The position numbers were made by a program, and so were the translations under genes. From Hypericibacter adhaerens (GTDB lineage: Bacteria > Pseudomonadota > Alphaproteobacteria > Dongiales > Dongiaceae), in contig NZ_CP042582.1 of NCBI RefSeq assembly GCF_008728835.1, positions 1,426,001 to 1,490,000 of the forward strand: a DNA stretch of 64,000 nt. Reading direction: 5' to 3'. Shown here in pieces: positions 27,825 through 37,380 of the stretch. Numbering within the stretch: position 1 is the first letter of the stretch; each line of letters begins with the position of its first letter. Under the pieces are notes generated by a model. That model saw nothing but the letters and a program-made list of their open reading frames with translations, was not told where the DNA came from and did not search any database.

Positions 27825-28136
27825 ATGCGGAACTCGATGATCGGTCTGGTCTTTTCGGCCTTTCTCGCCGCCGCGGCACTACCCCTCGCAGGGTATGTCG
27901 GAACCGCGCAGGCGCAAGGCGACGAACCGTCCCAGCAGACACCCGATCAGCTCGCGGTCGAGGGCGTCAACCGGCTGATGCAGGCGCTCCAGCTTCTGAT
28001 CCAGCAGATCCCGCAATATGACGCGCCGGTGATCGACGAGAACGGCAACATCATCATCCGCCGCCGCCACGACGACGCGCCTATCCCGCGGCAGAAGCCG
28101 GCGGAGCCGGACGGGGCGGATTCGACGTCGACCTAG
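27825..28136 (+). CDS. Small secreted protein of unknown function
   Basis: A 103-residue protein with a clear signal peptide (hydrophobic residues 5-28, cleavage likely after AQA). The mature part has an amphipathic helix, VEGVNRLMQALQLLIQQIPQ, then YDAPVIDENGNIIIRRR and a Pro-rich, charged tail. GGGGAGG lies just upstream of the ATG at 27825; earlier in-frame starts fall in the mmsA leader. Similar short periplasmic proteins with NIIIRR tails are seen in Rhodospirillales, but I cannot name a family. It stands alone. A role in the periplasm or at a membrane is inference. Confidence 0.65.
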   Translation: MRNSMIGLVFSAFLAAAALPLAGYVGTAQAQGDEPSQQTPDQLAVEGVNRLMQALQLLIQQIPQYDAPVIDENGNIIIRRRHDDAPIPRQKPAEPDGADSTST

Positions 28137-28186
28137 GAATCGGAGCGAGCGCCCCGGGCACTTCATCGTCATCCTGGCTCCCGGGT

Positions 28187-28262
28187 CCGACCCCCCGTGT
28201 CGCGCCGTAGGCGCGACACGGGGGGTCGGCATGACTCTCTCGGCATCGCGCCGAGAGAGTCA
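28187..28262. terminator. Two strong tandem hairpins between converging genes
   Basis: Hairpin one has perfect 20-base arms (28187-28206 and 28210-28229) around GTA. Hairpin two has 13-base arms (28232-28244 and 28250-28262) and overlaps the stop codon of the phosphoesterase. No U tract follows, so termination is inferred from position between two converging transcripts. Confidence 0.5.
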
Positions 28263-29066
28263 CCCGAACGGCGTCGTCGGCCCGTAATCGCCGATATAGC
28301 TCTGATGCGTGACGAGGCCGTGGCCTTTCTGCCAGCGGTGCAGGTGAAGGGCCGGCGGCTCCATGACCCAGGAGACGGGATCGGCCGGGCCGAGCCGCAG
28401 CGCGACCTGATGCGCGGTCGAGGGCGCCGTCGTCACCACGGTGCCCTGCCAGTGCACCGTGGTCGGGCGATGCAGATGGCCGCAGAGGATGCGCTCGATC
28501 TGCGGATGGCGCGCGACGATGGCGCCGAGCGCGGCCGCGCCTTCGAGGCTGATCGCGTCCATCTCGGCAATGCCGGTGGCGAAAGGCGGGTGATGGACGG
28601 CGATCACGGTCGGCCGCGCCGGCGCTCTCCGCAACTGCGCGTCGAGCCAGGCGAGCTGCTCTTCCTCGAGGCGGCCACCGCCCTCGCCGGGGACGAGGCT
28701 GTCGAGGGCGATCAGCCGCAGAGGCAATCCCTCGATCACATAGTCGAGCTTGCCGTCGCCCTCGGGCCAACAGGCATGGTCGGCGAAGGCGGCCTTGAGC
28801 GCGCCGCGCGCGTCGTGATTGCCCGGCAGCAGTGCATAAGGGATGTCCAGCGGGCCGAGAAGGGTGCGCAGATGGGCATATTGCGCGGGCGCGCCGCTGT
28901 CGACGAGATCGCCGGTGATCCAGACGAAATCCGGCCGCAGCCGGTTCAGATGCGCGACCGCCGCCGCGAGCAGGGCCGCCGTATCGACGCGGTCGAACAA
29001 GAGCCGGCCGGGCTCGATCACATGGCAGTCGCTGATCTGCGCCAGGAGCATCCGGTCGGCATTCAT
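28260..29066 (-). CDS. Calcineurin-like metallophosphoesterase, Icc/CpdA type
   Basis: A 268-residue cytoplasmic metallophosphoesterase. All metal-binding blocks are present in order: ISDCHV (DxH), WITGDLVDSG (GDxxD), LLPGNHD (GNHD), AVHHPPF and CGHLHRPTTV (GHxH). This layout and length fit the cyclic-nucleotide phosphodiesterase (CpdA/Icc) group, but the substrate could also be another phosphodiester. The ATG at 29066 begins just before the first metal motif; the frame open to 29489 overlaps the divergent amidase and is discounted. It is divergent from that amidase across 117 bases. Confidence 0.88.
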   Translation of the reverse strand: MNADRMLLAQISDCHVIEPGRLLFDRVDTAALLAAAVAHLNRLRPDFVWITGDLVDSGAPAQYAHLRTLLGPLDIPYALLPGNHDARGALKAAFADHACWPEGDGKLDYVIEGLPLRLIALDSLVPGEGGGRLEEEQLAWLDAQLRRAPARPTVIAVHHPPFATGIAEMDAISLEGAAALGAIVARHPQIERILCGHLHRPTTVHWQGTVVTTAPSTAHQVALRLGPADPVSWVMEPPALHLHRWQKGHGLVTHQSYIGDYGPTTPFG

Positions 29067-29183
29067 GGGGCTCGTCTCAGCTGGCTTGCGGCCATCGTCG
29101 CCACTTCGCAATATGAGGGCAGGATAAGGCCCGCCGCGCCACGCGGCCAGCCGCGCTTTCTTGACATCTTCGAGGCATGACCG

Positions 29184-30398
29184 ATGACGCCGACCGCCGA
29201 CAGCTCGCCCTCCCCGCATGACTGGCAGGGCGCCTTCGTGCCGCATGGCTGCGGCGCCATCGCGGGTCGCAGCGGCGGGCCGCTCGAGCATCTGAGCATG
29301 GCGGTCAAGGACATCTTCGACATCGCCGGCCATGTCACCGGCTGCGGCAATCCCGACTGGCTGGCGAGCCACGCGCCCGCGGCCGAAACCGCGACCGCGG
29401 TGCTGCAGCTCCTCGAGGCCGGCGCCGACATGATCGGCAAGACCATCACCGAGGAGCTCGCCTACAGCCTGCAGGGCGAGAACTTCCATTACGGCACGCC
29501 GGTCAATCCCGCCTGCCCCGACCGCATCCCGGGCGGTTCCTCCTCGGGCTCCGCCTCGGCGGTGGCGAGCGGCGATGCCGATTTCGCGCTGGGATCAGAC
29601 ACCGGCGGCTCGGTGCGGATTCCGGCCGCCCTCTGCGGCCTCTTCGGCATCCGCCCGAGCCATGGCCGCGTCTCGCTCGCGGGCGTCATGCCGCTGGCCC
29701 CGAGCTTCGACACGGTGGGCTGGTTCACGCGCGAGGCGCCGCTGCTGCGCCGGATCGGCGAGATCCTGCTGGGGCCGGATGCCGTCGAGGTCTCGCCCTC
29801 GCGGCTCTATCTGATGGCCGACGGATTCGAGCTCGCCGACGAGGCGGTGCGCGAGGCGCTGGTGCCGGGGCTGGCGGTCCTCGCGGAGCTGCTGGGGCCG
29901 CCGGCCCTGGTGCGCCCGGGCGACAACGAGGGCGGTCTCGCGCAGCTGATGCTGCGCTTCCGCACGCTGCAGGCCCGCGAGATCTGGGCGCAGCACGGCC
30001 CGTGGATCAAGAGCGTAAAGCCGCGCTTCGGGCCCGAGATCGCCGCCCGCTTCGAATGGGCCGAGCGTACCGCGGCCCTGCCGCCGCAAGGCGAGGCACT
30101 GCGGCGCGAGCATGTCTCGCTCGGCCTCGCGCGGCTCTTGGCGGGCGGGGGCGTGCTGGTCCTGCCCACCGCGCCGTCGATCGCGCCCCGCAAGGGGCTT
30201 GAGCCGGCGGCGACACAGAACTTCCGCGACCGCACCTTGAGCCTCACCTGCCTCGCGGGCATGGCGCGGCTGCCGCAGGCGAGCCTGCCGGTGGCGGAGG
30301 TCGAGGGCTGCCCGGTGGGGCTGTCGCTCGTCATGGCGCGCGGGCTCGACATGGCCTTGCTGGGCCTTGTCGAGCGCTTGGCGGCGGCGCTGGATTGA
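29184..30398 (+). CDS. Amidase (amidase-signature family)
   Basis: A 404-residue amidase-signature enzyme, shorter than the one at 13579 and distinct from it. The catalytic residues are Lys in SMAVKDIFD (about 42), cis-Ser in PGGSSSGSASAVASG (about 116) and Ser in SDTGGSVRIPA (about 141). The compact length is like AtzE or indole-acetamide-type amidases and plant-type AMI1. Substrate unknown. It ends 6 bases before the end of the converging histidine kinase. ATG 29184 is the first in-frame start that leaves a normal N terminus. Confidence 0.88.
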   Translation: MTPTADSSPSPHDWQGAFVPHGCGAIAGRSGGPLEHLSMAVKDIFDIAGHVTGCGNPDWLASHAPAAETATAVLQLLEAGADMIGKTITEELAYSLQGENFHYGTPVNPACPDRIPGGSSSGSASAVASGDADFALGSDTGGSVRIPAALCGLFGIRPSHGRVSLAGVMPLAPSFDTVGWFTREAPLLRRIGEILLGPDAVEVSPSRLYLMADGFELADEAVREALVPGLAVLAELLGPPALVRPGDNEGGLAQLMLRFRTLQAREIWAQHGPWIKSVKPRFGPEIAARFEWAERTAALPPQGEALRREHVSLGLARLLAGGGVLVLPTAPSIAPRKGLEPAATQNFRDRTLSLTCLAGMARLPQASLPVAEVEGCPVGLSLVMARGLDMALLGLVERLAAALD

Positions 30399-30404
30399 GA
30401 GAGG

Positions 30405-32687
30405 CTACTCGGCCGCCTGGATCGTGCGGACGCGCGCGGGCGGCAGGATCAGCGATACCGTGGTGCCCTTGCCGAGCTGGCTCTCGATCGAGAGCCGGCC
30501 GCCATGGAGCTCGGCCAGCACCTTGCTCAAGGGCAGGCCGAGGCCGACGCCCTCGGCGCGGCGCGAGATGACGCTGTCGACCTGACCGAAGGGCAGCATC
30601 ACCTTCGGGATGTCGTCGGCGGCGATGCCCACGCCCGTGTCCGCGACCTCGATATGGAAGCCCTGGGCGTCGCGGCGGGTGCGCACGGTGACGGTGCCGT
30701 GCGACGGCGTGAACTTGACCGCGTTCGCCAGCAGGTTGAGCAGGATCTGCTTCAGCCGGCGCCGGTCGGCATAGATGCGCGGCAGCGGGCTGCCGATCAT
30801 GTTCTGCAGATGGACATTGTTGCGCCGCGCCCGGGTCTCGACCAGCCGCAGGCAGGATTCGATCAGGCTGCGCGGCTCGAATTCCTCCTCGGCGAGATCG
30901 ATCTTGCCGGCGCCGGCCTTGCTCAGATCGAGCAGGTCGTTGATCAGCGACAGGAGATGGCTACCGCTCTGGCAGATATCCTCGGCATAGGTCTTGTATT
31001 GCGGCTTGCCGAGCGGCCCCAGCAGCTCGTCGCGCATGATCTCGGAGAAGCCGATGATGGCGTTCAGCGGCGTACGCAGCTCGTGGCTCATGGTGGCGAG
31101 GAAGGTGGTCTTGGCGCGGCTCGCCTCCTCGGCCGTTTCCTTGGCCGCGATCAGGCGGCGCTCGGCCGAGACGCGCTGCAGCTCCATGCCGACCCAGTGC
31201 GCGATCAGGTTCAGGAGCGGATGCGCCTCGGGCCCGCGCAGGTCGGGCTTGTCGTCGAAAGCGAAGACATGGCCGACCGTCTCGCCCTGCTCGCCGCGGA
31301 AGATGGCGCCCTGATAGGCGACGGCGCCCGCCTGCAGCCACTGATCGTGCGGGAAGAGCTCGCGCACCCGGTCGGGAATGACCAGGGTCTTGCCGAGCTC
31401 GTAGCAATGGCCGCTGGGCGTGCCGGCGAGCGCGAAGGTGATCGGCATGCCCGGCTTCCCGTCGGCCCAAAGGCTCATCATCCGCGCCTCGCGGCCATCC
31501 CGGCTGAGTTCGGCGACGCCCGCCCAGCGATATCCCAGACCTACGGCCAGCGCCTGGGCGGCCGCATCGAGCAGCGAGCCGCCTTCCGGGCGGTTGCCGA
31601 CGATGATCGTGAGCGCGTCCTGGCGGCGCCGATATTCGGTGACGTCGGTGTAGGCGACGATGGTCGAGTTGTCGTGGGTCTTGCGCTCGACCACCTGGAT
31701 GCTGCGCCCGTCGCTCAGGCTGTATTCGAAGGGGCCGCGCGGGTTGCGATGGTCATGGAGGCGGCGCTGCGCCACCAGCTCCATCTGCTGGCGATCGCCG
31801 GCATAGGTGCTGCGCTCGATGCCGGCCCGGACCAGCATCTCGAACGTGGTGCCGGCGTTGTGCAGGTCGCGGGTCTGGGGGAACATGCGGCTGAAGTTCG
31901 AGTTGCAGAACACCAGCCGGTCCTGCGGGTCATAGAGCACGACCGCCTGCGGCACGCCCTCCATGACCTCGAGCAGGCGCGAGCGCTCGTTCTCGACCGC
32001 GAGCCGCAGGCGCTCTTCGCGTTCATGGAGCTGCAGGCTGTCGAGCGCCCGCTGCAGCTCCTGCTCGACCGCGGCCGTGGTGCTGCGCCGCATCACCGCG
32101 GCCGTGCCCAGGACGCCGGTGGCGAGGCCCGCGAGCTGGCCGATCCACTGCAGCGGGCCCGTGGGGCCCAGGTCCGGCGCCAGGACGAGCTTCAGGGATT
32201 CGACGGTGCACCAGGCGATCAGGGGAATGGCCACGATGCCCACGACCGGATCGCGCTGCCGATACCAGTCGCGGGCGAATTCCCAGGCCGAGGCCAGCAG
32301 GAGAAGCGCGGAAATGGCGGGAATGAGCGGCGCCGACAGGGCGCCCGAGGCCCAGAGGATGGCGGCCAGGAGCAACGGCCCGAGCAGCAGGGCGAGCCGT
32401 TCCCGCTCGACATAGCCGAGGATGAAGCGGCGGGCGCCGGCATAGATGAGGAGGGCGGAGAGGGCGAGGGCCGCCTGGCCCGCGGCGGCGGCCGGGCGGG
32501 CCGTGGCGTCGCTCCAGAGCGAGGGCAGCAGGAGGCCCGTCCCGTTGGCCAGGGTCGCCATCGCCCACCAGCCCATGGCCGGCGACACGGCCGGCAGAAA
32601 GGCGAGGTAGGCCATGGTCGCCGCCATGATGATCGCGCCGAGAGCGGCGGCCGTGGCGATCACTTCGGTGGACGGCAGGAGCTCCAT
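30405..32687 (-). CDS. Membrane sensor histidine kinase with PAS and GAF domains
   Basis: A 760-residue kinase. The N-terminal ~200 residues hold about seven hydrophobic helices (an integral sensor module). Then come a PAS domain (VVLYDPQDRLVFCNSNFSRM, about 245-365), a GAF domain (about 365-510), a HisKA helix with phospho-acceptor His about 535 in MSHELRTPLNAIIGF, and an HATPase domain (N box LLNLLANAVKFTP, G1 DTGVGIA, G2 GVGLGLPLSKV). No response regulator is adjacent, so its partner is elsewhere. The start at 32687 (MELLPSTEVI) is chosen; an ATG at 32768 would add a charged, unlikely leader. It lies downstream of apt on the same strand, separated by about 230 bases. Confidence 0.9.
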   Translation of the reverse strand: MELLPSTEVIATAAALGAIIMAATMAYLAFLPAVSPAMGWWAMATLANGTGLLLPSLWSDATARPAAAAGQAALALSALLIYAGARRFILGYVERERLALLLGPLLLAAILWASGALSAPLIPAISALLLLASAWEFARDWYRQRDPVVGIVAIPLIAWCTVESLKLVLAPDLGPTGPLQWIGQLAGLATGVLGTAAVMRRSTTAAVEQELQRALDSLQLHEREERLRLAVENERSRLLEVMEGVPQAVVLYDPQDRLVFCNSNFSRMFPQTRDLHNAGTTFEMLVRAGIERSTYAGDRQQMELVAQRRLHDHRNPRGPFEYSLSDGRSIQVVERKTHDNSTIVAYTDVTEYRRRQDALTIIVGNRPEGGSLLDAAAQALAVGLGYRWAGVAELSRDGREARMMSLWADGKPGMPITFALAGTPSGHCYELGKTLVIPDRVRELFPHDQWLQAGAVAYQGAIFRGEQGETVGHVFAFDDKPDLRGPEAHPLLNLIAHWVGMELQRVSAERRLIAAKETAEEASRAKTTFLATMSHELRTPLNAIIGFSEIMRDELLGPLGKPQYKTYAEDICQSGSHLLSLINDLLDLSKAGAGKIDLAEEEFEPRSLIESCLRLVETRARRNNVHLQNMIGSPLPRIYADRRRLKQILLNLLANAVKFTPSHGTVTVRTRRDAQGFHIEVADTGVGIAADDIPKVMLPFGQVDSVISRRAEGVGLGLPLSKVLAELHGGRLSIESQLGKGTTVSLILPPARVRTIQAAE

Positions 32688-32918
32688 GGAAACGCGCTTC
32701 GACTCCCAGGCTGGCGTGCCGATTGGCGGACGCCGCGACCGACCGCCGAAACGGCCGTGCAGTTCCAATCGGCATCGGGATTACGCCCGCGAATCAGCCA
32801 TCCGGGCGTGGCCTGTCATTCTGGGTAAATCATGCTGAATGAAGTATTAACGCCAAGGCTGCGGGCGTCCCGCGCCGGCACCCTGGCGGAGGCGAATAAA
32901 ATCCTTTGAATTCAAAGA

Positions 32919-33446
32919 TTAATGATCGTAGCTGACGATCGAGGTGACGGGGACGTCGAGGCGATGGCGGCCGCCCAGGAAGTTCAGCTCGATCACGAAG
33001 GCGGCGGCCACCACGTCCGCCCCCACCTTGCGCAGCAGCTCGATCGCCGCCCGCATCGTGCCGCCCGTGGCCAGCAGATCGTCGAGCACCACGACGCGCT
33101 CATGGGGCTTCACCGCGTCGGTCTGGATCTCGACCGTGTCGGTGCCGTATTCGAGCTCGTAGCTGTGCGGGATCACGCTGCCCGGCAGCTTGCCGCGCTT
33201 GCGCACCATCACGAAGCCGCAGCCCAGCCGATAGGCCACCGGCGCCGCCACCAGGAAGCCGCGCGATTCGATGCCGATCAGCTTGTCGGGGCGCATCTTG
33301 CCGATCGCATCGGCCAGCCGGTCGACGGTGGCGCGCCAGGCCGGCCCATGCGCCAGCAGCGTCGAGATGTCGTAGAAGAGAATGCCGGGTTTGGGGAAAT
33401 CCGGGATCTGGCGGATATGGTCCTTGATCAAGATCGGATCGGTCAT
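32919..33446 (-). CDS. apt: Adenine phosphoribosyltransferase
   Basis: A 175-residue purine-salvage enzyme making AMP from adenine and PRPP. The PRPP-binding motif [17 protein letters not shown] (about residues 118-134) and the preceding [20 protein letters not shown] are typical of Apt. [16 protein letters not shown] is the family N terminus. It is divergent from the mla-type operon. The stop is followed directly by the 14-base palindrome CTTTGAATTCAAAG (32904-32917), with an AT-rich stretch beyond that on the minus strand could act as a weak terminator. Confidence 0.96.
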   Translation of the reverse strand: MTDPILIKDHIRQIPDFPKPGILFYDISTLLAHGPAWRATVDRLADAIGKMRPDKLIGIESRGFLVAAPVAYRLGCGFVMVRKRGKLPGSVIPHSYELEYGTDTVEIQTDAVKPHERVVVLDDLLATGGTMRAAIELLRKVGADVVAAAFVIELNFLGGRHRLDVPVTSIVSYDH

Positions 33447-33665
33447 CGGTTCCTGAGGCAGGCTCTCTGGCGAAAAGGGGGCGTTCGCGAAGGAACGGCC
33501 GGGCCGGGCATGCTAGCCGGACGGGGCCGCGAGGTCACGGGGGGCATGGCTTTCGAGGCGCCGATGACTATAGTCGGGGCCACGTCGGGGGACGGACGCG
33601 GGGGGGCGACCAGCACCGCGCGGTCGAGGGCGTCGAGTGTGCGGGGGGAGCGATTGCCGACGGGC

Positions 33666-34790
33666 ATGGCGCAACAGGCAAGCCTGAAGAAAAGCGGGGA
33701 AGGCGACGGCTTGCGGCTCGAACTGTCGGGCCGGTTGGTGACGGCCACGTTGGTGCCGCTGGTGGCGGAGTTCGAAGCCCTGCCGGCACGGGGGCGGGCG
33801 GTGCTCGACCTGTCGCAGCTCGAGGCGCTCGACACGGCCGGCGCCTGGTTGATCGCCCGGACCGTCGCCCGTTTCCAAGCCGCCGGCGCCACGCTCGAGG
33901 TGACGGGGGCCAAGCCGGCCCTGGCCAAGCTGATGGCGCGCGTCGGCAAGGCCGGCAGGCCGGCGGAGCTGCCGCCGCGCGAGCGGTTCGGACTGCTCGC
34001 CTTCGTCGCCAGGATCGGCGGCGCGACCATTGCCGTCTTCCAGCAGGCGGTCGACATGATCGCCTTCTTCGGCGCGATCATGACCGCGATCGTGCGGGTC
34101 GTCACCCACCCCGGCCGGATCCGCTTCACGGCGCTCGTCAGTCATATCGAGCAGGTCGGCCTGAACGCATTGCCGATCGTAGGGCTGCTGACGGTGCTCA
34201 TCGGCATCGTGCTGGCTTATCAGGGCGTGGATCAGCTCCGCCAATATGGCGGCGAGATCTTCACGGTCAATCTCGTCGGCGTCTCGGTGCTGCGCGAGAT
34301 GGGCATCCTGTTGACCGCGATCATGGTGGCCGGCCGTTCGGGCAGCGCCTTCACCGCCCAGATCGGCACCATGCAGGTCAACGAAGAGATCGACGCGATG
34401 CGGACCATGGCGCTCGATCCGATCGAGGCGCTGGTGCTGCCGCGCATCTTCGCGCTGGTCATCGCCGTGCCGCTGCTCACCGTGTTCGCCGATTTCATGG
34501 GCATTCTCGGCGGCGGCCTCATGACCTGCCTCCTGGTCGATCTCTCGCCGGCGCAGTTCCTGCACCGCCTCAACGATGCGGTCACGCTCAACACGTTCCT
34601 CGTCGGCCTGTCCAAGGCGCCGGTCTTCGCCTTCGTGATCGGCATGGTCGGATGCTTCGAGGGCCTGCGCGTCAAAGGCAGCGCCGAAAGCGTCGGGCGG
34701 CTGACCACGCAATCGGTCGTCGAATCGATCTTCCTGGTGATCGTGTTCGACGCCGTGTTCTCGATCCTCTTCTCCTATCTCGGGATCTGA
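33666..34790 (+). CDS. mlaE: MlaE-type lipid ABC transporter permease with STAS domain
   Basis: A 374-residue fusion. Residues about 1-95 form a STAS domain (VLDLSQLEALDTAGAWLIAR), the role played by separate MlaB in E. coli. The rest is the MlaE permease (GIVLAYQGVDQLRQYGGEIF, EMGILLTAIMVAGRSGSAF, EEIDAMRTMALDPIEALVLP). With MlaF and MlaD it forms an inner-membrane complex moving phospholipids between membranes. The start is not certain: ATG 33666 is marked, but TTG 33654 sits closer to the G-rich ribosome-binding site at 33643-33650. First gene of a four-gene operon; the next ATG is 7 bases after its stop. Confidence 0.9.
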   Translation: MAQQASLKKSGEGDGLRLELSGRLVTATLVPLVAEFEALPARGRAVLDLSQLEALDTAGAWLIARTVARFQAAGATLEVTGAKPALAKLMARVGKAGRPAELPPRERFGLLAFVARIGGATIAVFQQAVDMIAFFGAIMTAIVRVVTHPGRIRFTALVSHIEQVGLNALPIVGLLTVLIGIVLAYQGVDQLRQYGGEIFTVNLVGVSVLREMGILLTAIMVAGRSGSAFTAQIGTMQVNEEIDAMRTMALDPIEALVLPRIFALVIAVPLLTVFADFMGILGGGLMTCLLVDLSPAQFLHRLNDAVTLNTFLVGLSKAPVFAFVIGMVGCFEGLRVKGSAESVGRLTTQSVVESIFLVIVFDAVFSILFSYLGI

Positions 34791-34797
34791 GCGGGCG

Positions 34798-35601
34798 ATG
34801 GCGCGCGCGCACAACAAGCAGCAGCCGGATGTGGCCCCCGCCGAGGCGAACGCGGTCATCTCGATCCGCGGCCTGATCAACCGGTTCGGCCGGCAGATCG
34901 TCCATGACGGGCTCGATCTCGACGTGCGCAAGGGCGAGGTGCTGGGGGTGGTCGGCGGCTCGGGCACGGGCAAGTCCGTCCTGCTCCGCACCATCATCGG
35001 CCTCAATCGCCCCTATGCCGGCCGGATCGTCGTGCTGGGCGAGGACACGGCGGCGATGAGCGAGCGCGAATGGGAGGCGCTGCAGCAGCGCTGGGGCGTC
35101 CTGTTCCAGAGCGGGGCCCTGATCAGCTCGCTCACCGTCGCCGAGAACATCCAGCTGCCGCTGAAGGAGCATACCCGCCTGCCGCGGAAGTTCGTCGACG
35201 AGGTGACGGCGCTCAAGATCTCGCTGGTGGGGCTGCCCGCCGAGGCGGCCGGCAAGTATCCGTCGGAGCTGTCGGGGGGCATGAAGAAGCGGGCGGGCCT
35301 CGCCCGGGCGCTGGCGCTGGACCCCGAGATTCTGTTCCTGGACGAGCCCACCGCGGGCCTCGACCCGATCGGCGCCTCGGCCTTCGACACGCTGATCCGG
35401 GACCTCCAGCAAAGCCTTGGATTAACGGTGTTTATGGTCACGCACGATCTGGACAGCCTGCATGCGATCTGCGACCGTATCGCGGTCCTCGTGGACAAGA
35501 AGATCAAGGTCGGAACGATGGCGGACATGCTGGCGGATTCCCATCCCTGGATCCGCGAATACTTCCACGGGCCGCGCTCACGCGCCGCCGGCATCGGCTG
35601 A
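34798..35601 (+). CDS. mlaF: MlaF-type ABC transporter ATPase
   Basis: A 267-residue ATPase powering the MlaE permease. Walker A is GGSGTGKSVLLR (about residues 58-70), the signature is LSGGMKKRAGLARALAL, and Walker B is ILFLDEPTAGLDP. The GGMKKR form of the signature loop is characteristic of the Mla/Mkl group. The H-loop is in MVTHDLDSLHAICDRI. It starts 7 bases after mlaE. A short Lys/Gln-rich N-terminal extension precedes the domain. Confidence 0.94.
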   Translation: MARAHNKQQPDVAPAEANAVISIRGLINRFGRQIVHDGLDLDVRKGEVLGVVGGSGTGKSVLLRTIIGLNRPYAGRIVVLGEDTAAMSEREWEALQQRWGVLFQSGALISSLTVAENIQLPLKEHTRLPRKFVDEVTALKISLVGLPAEAAGKYPSELSGGMKKRAGLARALALDPEILFLDEPTAGLDPIGASAFDTLIRDLQQSLGLTVFMVTHDLDSLHAICDRIAVLVDKKIKVGTMADMLADSHPWIREYFHGPRSRAAGIG

Positions 35602-35634
35602 TATCGACAGGGGCGGACACCGACCGGATCTCAC

Positions 35635-36591
35635 ATGGAAACCCGCGCACATCACATCGCCGTCGGCCTCTTCGTCCTGGTTCTGATCGCGGCCATGGCG
35701 GCCTTCGTCATCTGGATCACCAAGTTCAACAGCGCGCAGCAGACCTACGCCTACTACACGATCCGCTTCGCCGAGGACGTGACCGGCCTCTCCGTCGACG
35801 GGCCCGTGCGCTATCGCGGCGTCACAGTCGGCCGCGTGACCGACATCCGCATCGATCCGGACAATCCGATCTTCGTGCGCGTGACGATCCAGGTCTCGCC
35901 CGACACCCCGGTGGTGACCGATACCGTCGCCTCGCTCGAGGCCCAGGGCATCACCGGCGTGCTCTATGTGCTGCTGAAGGGCGGAACCCAGGGCGCCGAG
36001 CGGATGAAGGTGACGGACCTGACGCCCTATCCCGAGATCCCGAGCGCCCCCGGCAAGTTCGAGGCGCTGCTCGCCGGCGCGCCGGCGCTGCTCGAGCATG
36101 CGACCCAGCTCGTCGATCGCGTGACGCTGCTCTTCAACGACAGCAATCAGAAGGCGATCGGCGATACGCTGGGCAATCTCGAGCAGATCACCGACGCGTT
36201 CCTCCAGAACCGGCAGAGCGTCGAGGCGCTGATCCAGAACGCGAACAGCGCCGCCTCGGAGATCAGCTCGATGGCTACCGACATGCGCGGCCTGGTCAAG
36301 AACCTCAACACGGAGGTCAGCGGCATCTCGGGCGACACGCAGAAGACGCTGCAGGACATCCAGCATATGACGAAATCCTTCAGCGCCGCCGCCGACCAGA
36401 TCGACGCGCTGGTGGCCGAGAACCGCCGCCCGTTGAACGATTTCGCGCAATCGGGCCTCTACGAGCTGACCCAGATGGCGAGCGAGATGCGCACGCTGAT
36501 CGCGACCCTCACCCGCATTTCAACCCAGTTCGAGCGCGATCCGGCGCGCTTCCTGTTCGGCGACCGGCAGAAAGGATACGAGGCGCAATGA
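35635..36591 (+). CDS. mlaD: MlaD-type MCE-domain substrate-binding protein
   Basis: A 318-residue periplasm-facing protein anchored by one N-terminal helix (IAVGLFVLVLIAAMAAFVIW). The MCE domain (about residues 38-120) includes VTGLSVDGPVRYRGVTVGRV. A long helical, coiled-coil-prone C-terminal part (residues about 140-300) is much longer than E. coli MlaD and resembles longer MCE proteins that form needle-like channels. It binds lipid in the hexameric complex. Its TGA overlaps the ATG of the lipoprotein gene by four bases. Confidence 0.92.
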   Translation: METRAHHIAVGLFVLVLIAAMAAFVIWITKFNSAQQTYAYYTIRFAEDVTGLSVDGPVRYRGVTVGRVTDIRIDPDNPIFVRVTIQVSPDTPVVTDTVASLEAQGITGVLYVLLKGGTQGAERMKVTDLTPYPEIPSAPGKFEALLAGAPALLEHATQLVDRVTLLFNDSNQKAIGDTLGNLEQITDAFLQNRQSVEALIQNANSAASEISSMATDMRGLVKNLNTEVSGISGDTQKTLQDIQHMTKSFSAAADQIDALVAENRRPLNDFAQSGLYELTQMASEMRTLIATLTRISTQFERDPARFLFGDRQKGYEAQ

Positions 36592-37316
36592 CGTTGCTGA
36601 CCGCATCGAAGGCGCGGGCCTCCCGCCGCCTGCTGCTGCGCGCCTTGGGCGGCATGACCCTTCTCCCGCTCGCCGGCTGCGGCGTGCTCTCGCAATATTC
36701 GACGCCGCTCGACCAATACACGCTCTCGCCCAAGACGACGTTCCAGAACCCGCCGCCCAAGGTCGACTGGCAGCTCGTGGTCGAGAAGCCGATCGCCGCG
36801 GCCGGCATCGACACCGCGCGCGTGGCCCTCTCGCGCAATCCCTACCAGGTCGAGTATTTCGCCAAGGCCGCCTGGACCGACAACGCGCCGTCGATGGTCC
36901 AGACCCTGATGATCGACTCCTTCCAGAACTCGGGCGCCATCGTCGGCGTCGGCCGCGAGGCGATCGGGCTCCGGCCCGACTATCTCCTCAAGACCGACCT
37001 GCGCGAGTTCCAGGCCAACTACCGGGACGCGGATCCGGTCCCGGAGATCCATGTGAAGATGATCGCGCGGCTGGTGAAGCTGCCGGAGCGGCGCATCATC
37101 GCCTCCATGACGGCGGACCGGCGCGCCAAGGCGGCCGGCACCAAGTTCACCGACGTGGTGGACGCCTTCGACGAGGCGCTCGGCGGCGTCATCAAGCAGA
37201 TCGTGGTCTTCACCCTGCGGGCGCCGTCGGGCGATCTGCAGGGCATCCAGGGGGTCGAGCAGGTTCCGAACTCGCCCGAATCGTCGGGGACGACCGACAG
37301 CGCGCCGGCGCCCTGA
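36588..37316 (+). CDS. ABC-type transport auxiliary lipoprotein (PqiC-like)
   Basis: A 242-residue lipoprotein. The N terminus has Arg residues, a hydrophobic stretch and the lipobox LAGC (Cys about 27), so it should be lipidated. The body has the features of the PqiC/auxiliary-lipoprotein family (VDWQLVVEKPIAAAGIDTAR, FAKAAWTDNAPSMVQTLM, PDYLLKTDLREFQANY). In such operons it is thought to link the inner-membrane MCE complex to the outer membrane. Translation is coupled to mlaD by an ATGA overlap. No mlaA or mlaC gene is nearby, so this lipoprotein may replace that part of the pathway (inference). Confidence 0.85.
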   Translation: MTLLTASKARASRRLLLRALGGMTLLPLAGCGVLSQYSTPLDQYTLSPKTTFQNPPPKVDWQLVVEKPIAAAGIDTARVALSRNPYQVEYFAKAAWTDNAPSMVQTLMIDSFQNSGAIVGVGREAIGLRPDYLLKTDLREFQANYRDADPVPEIHVKMIARLVKLPERRIIASMTADRRAKAAGTKFTDVVDAFDEALGGVIKQIVVFTLRAPSGDLQGIQGVEQVPNSPESSGTTDSAPAP

Positions 37317-37380
37317 TCCTTCCCGGTCGCGACGAAGGGCGCCCGGCTCCGGGCGTCCGACTTCCAGGAGCATTGCCATC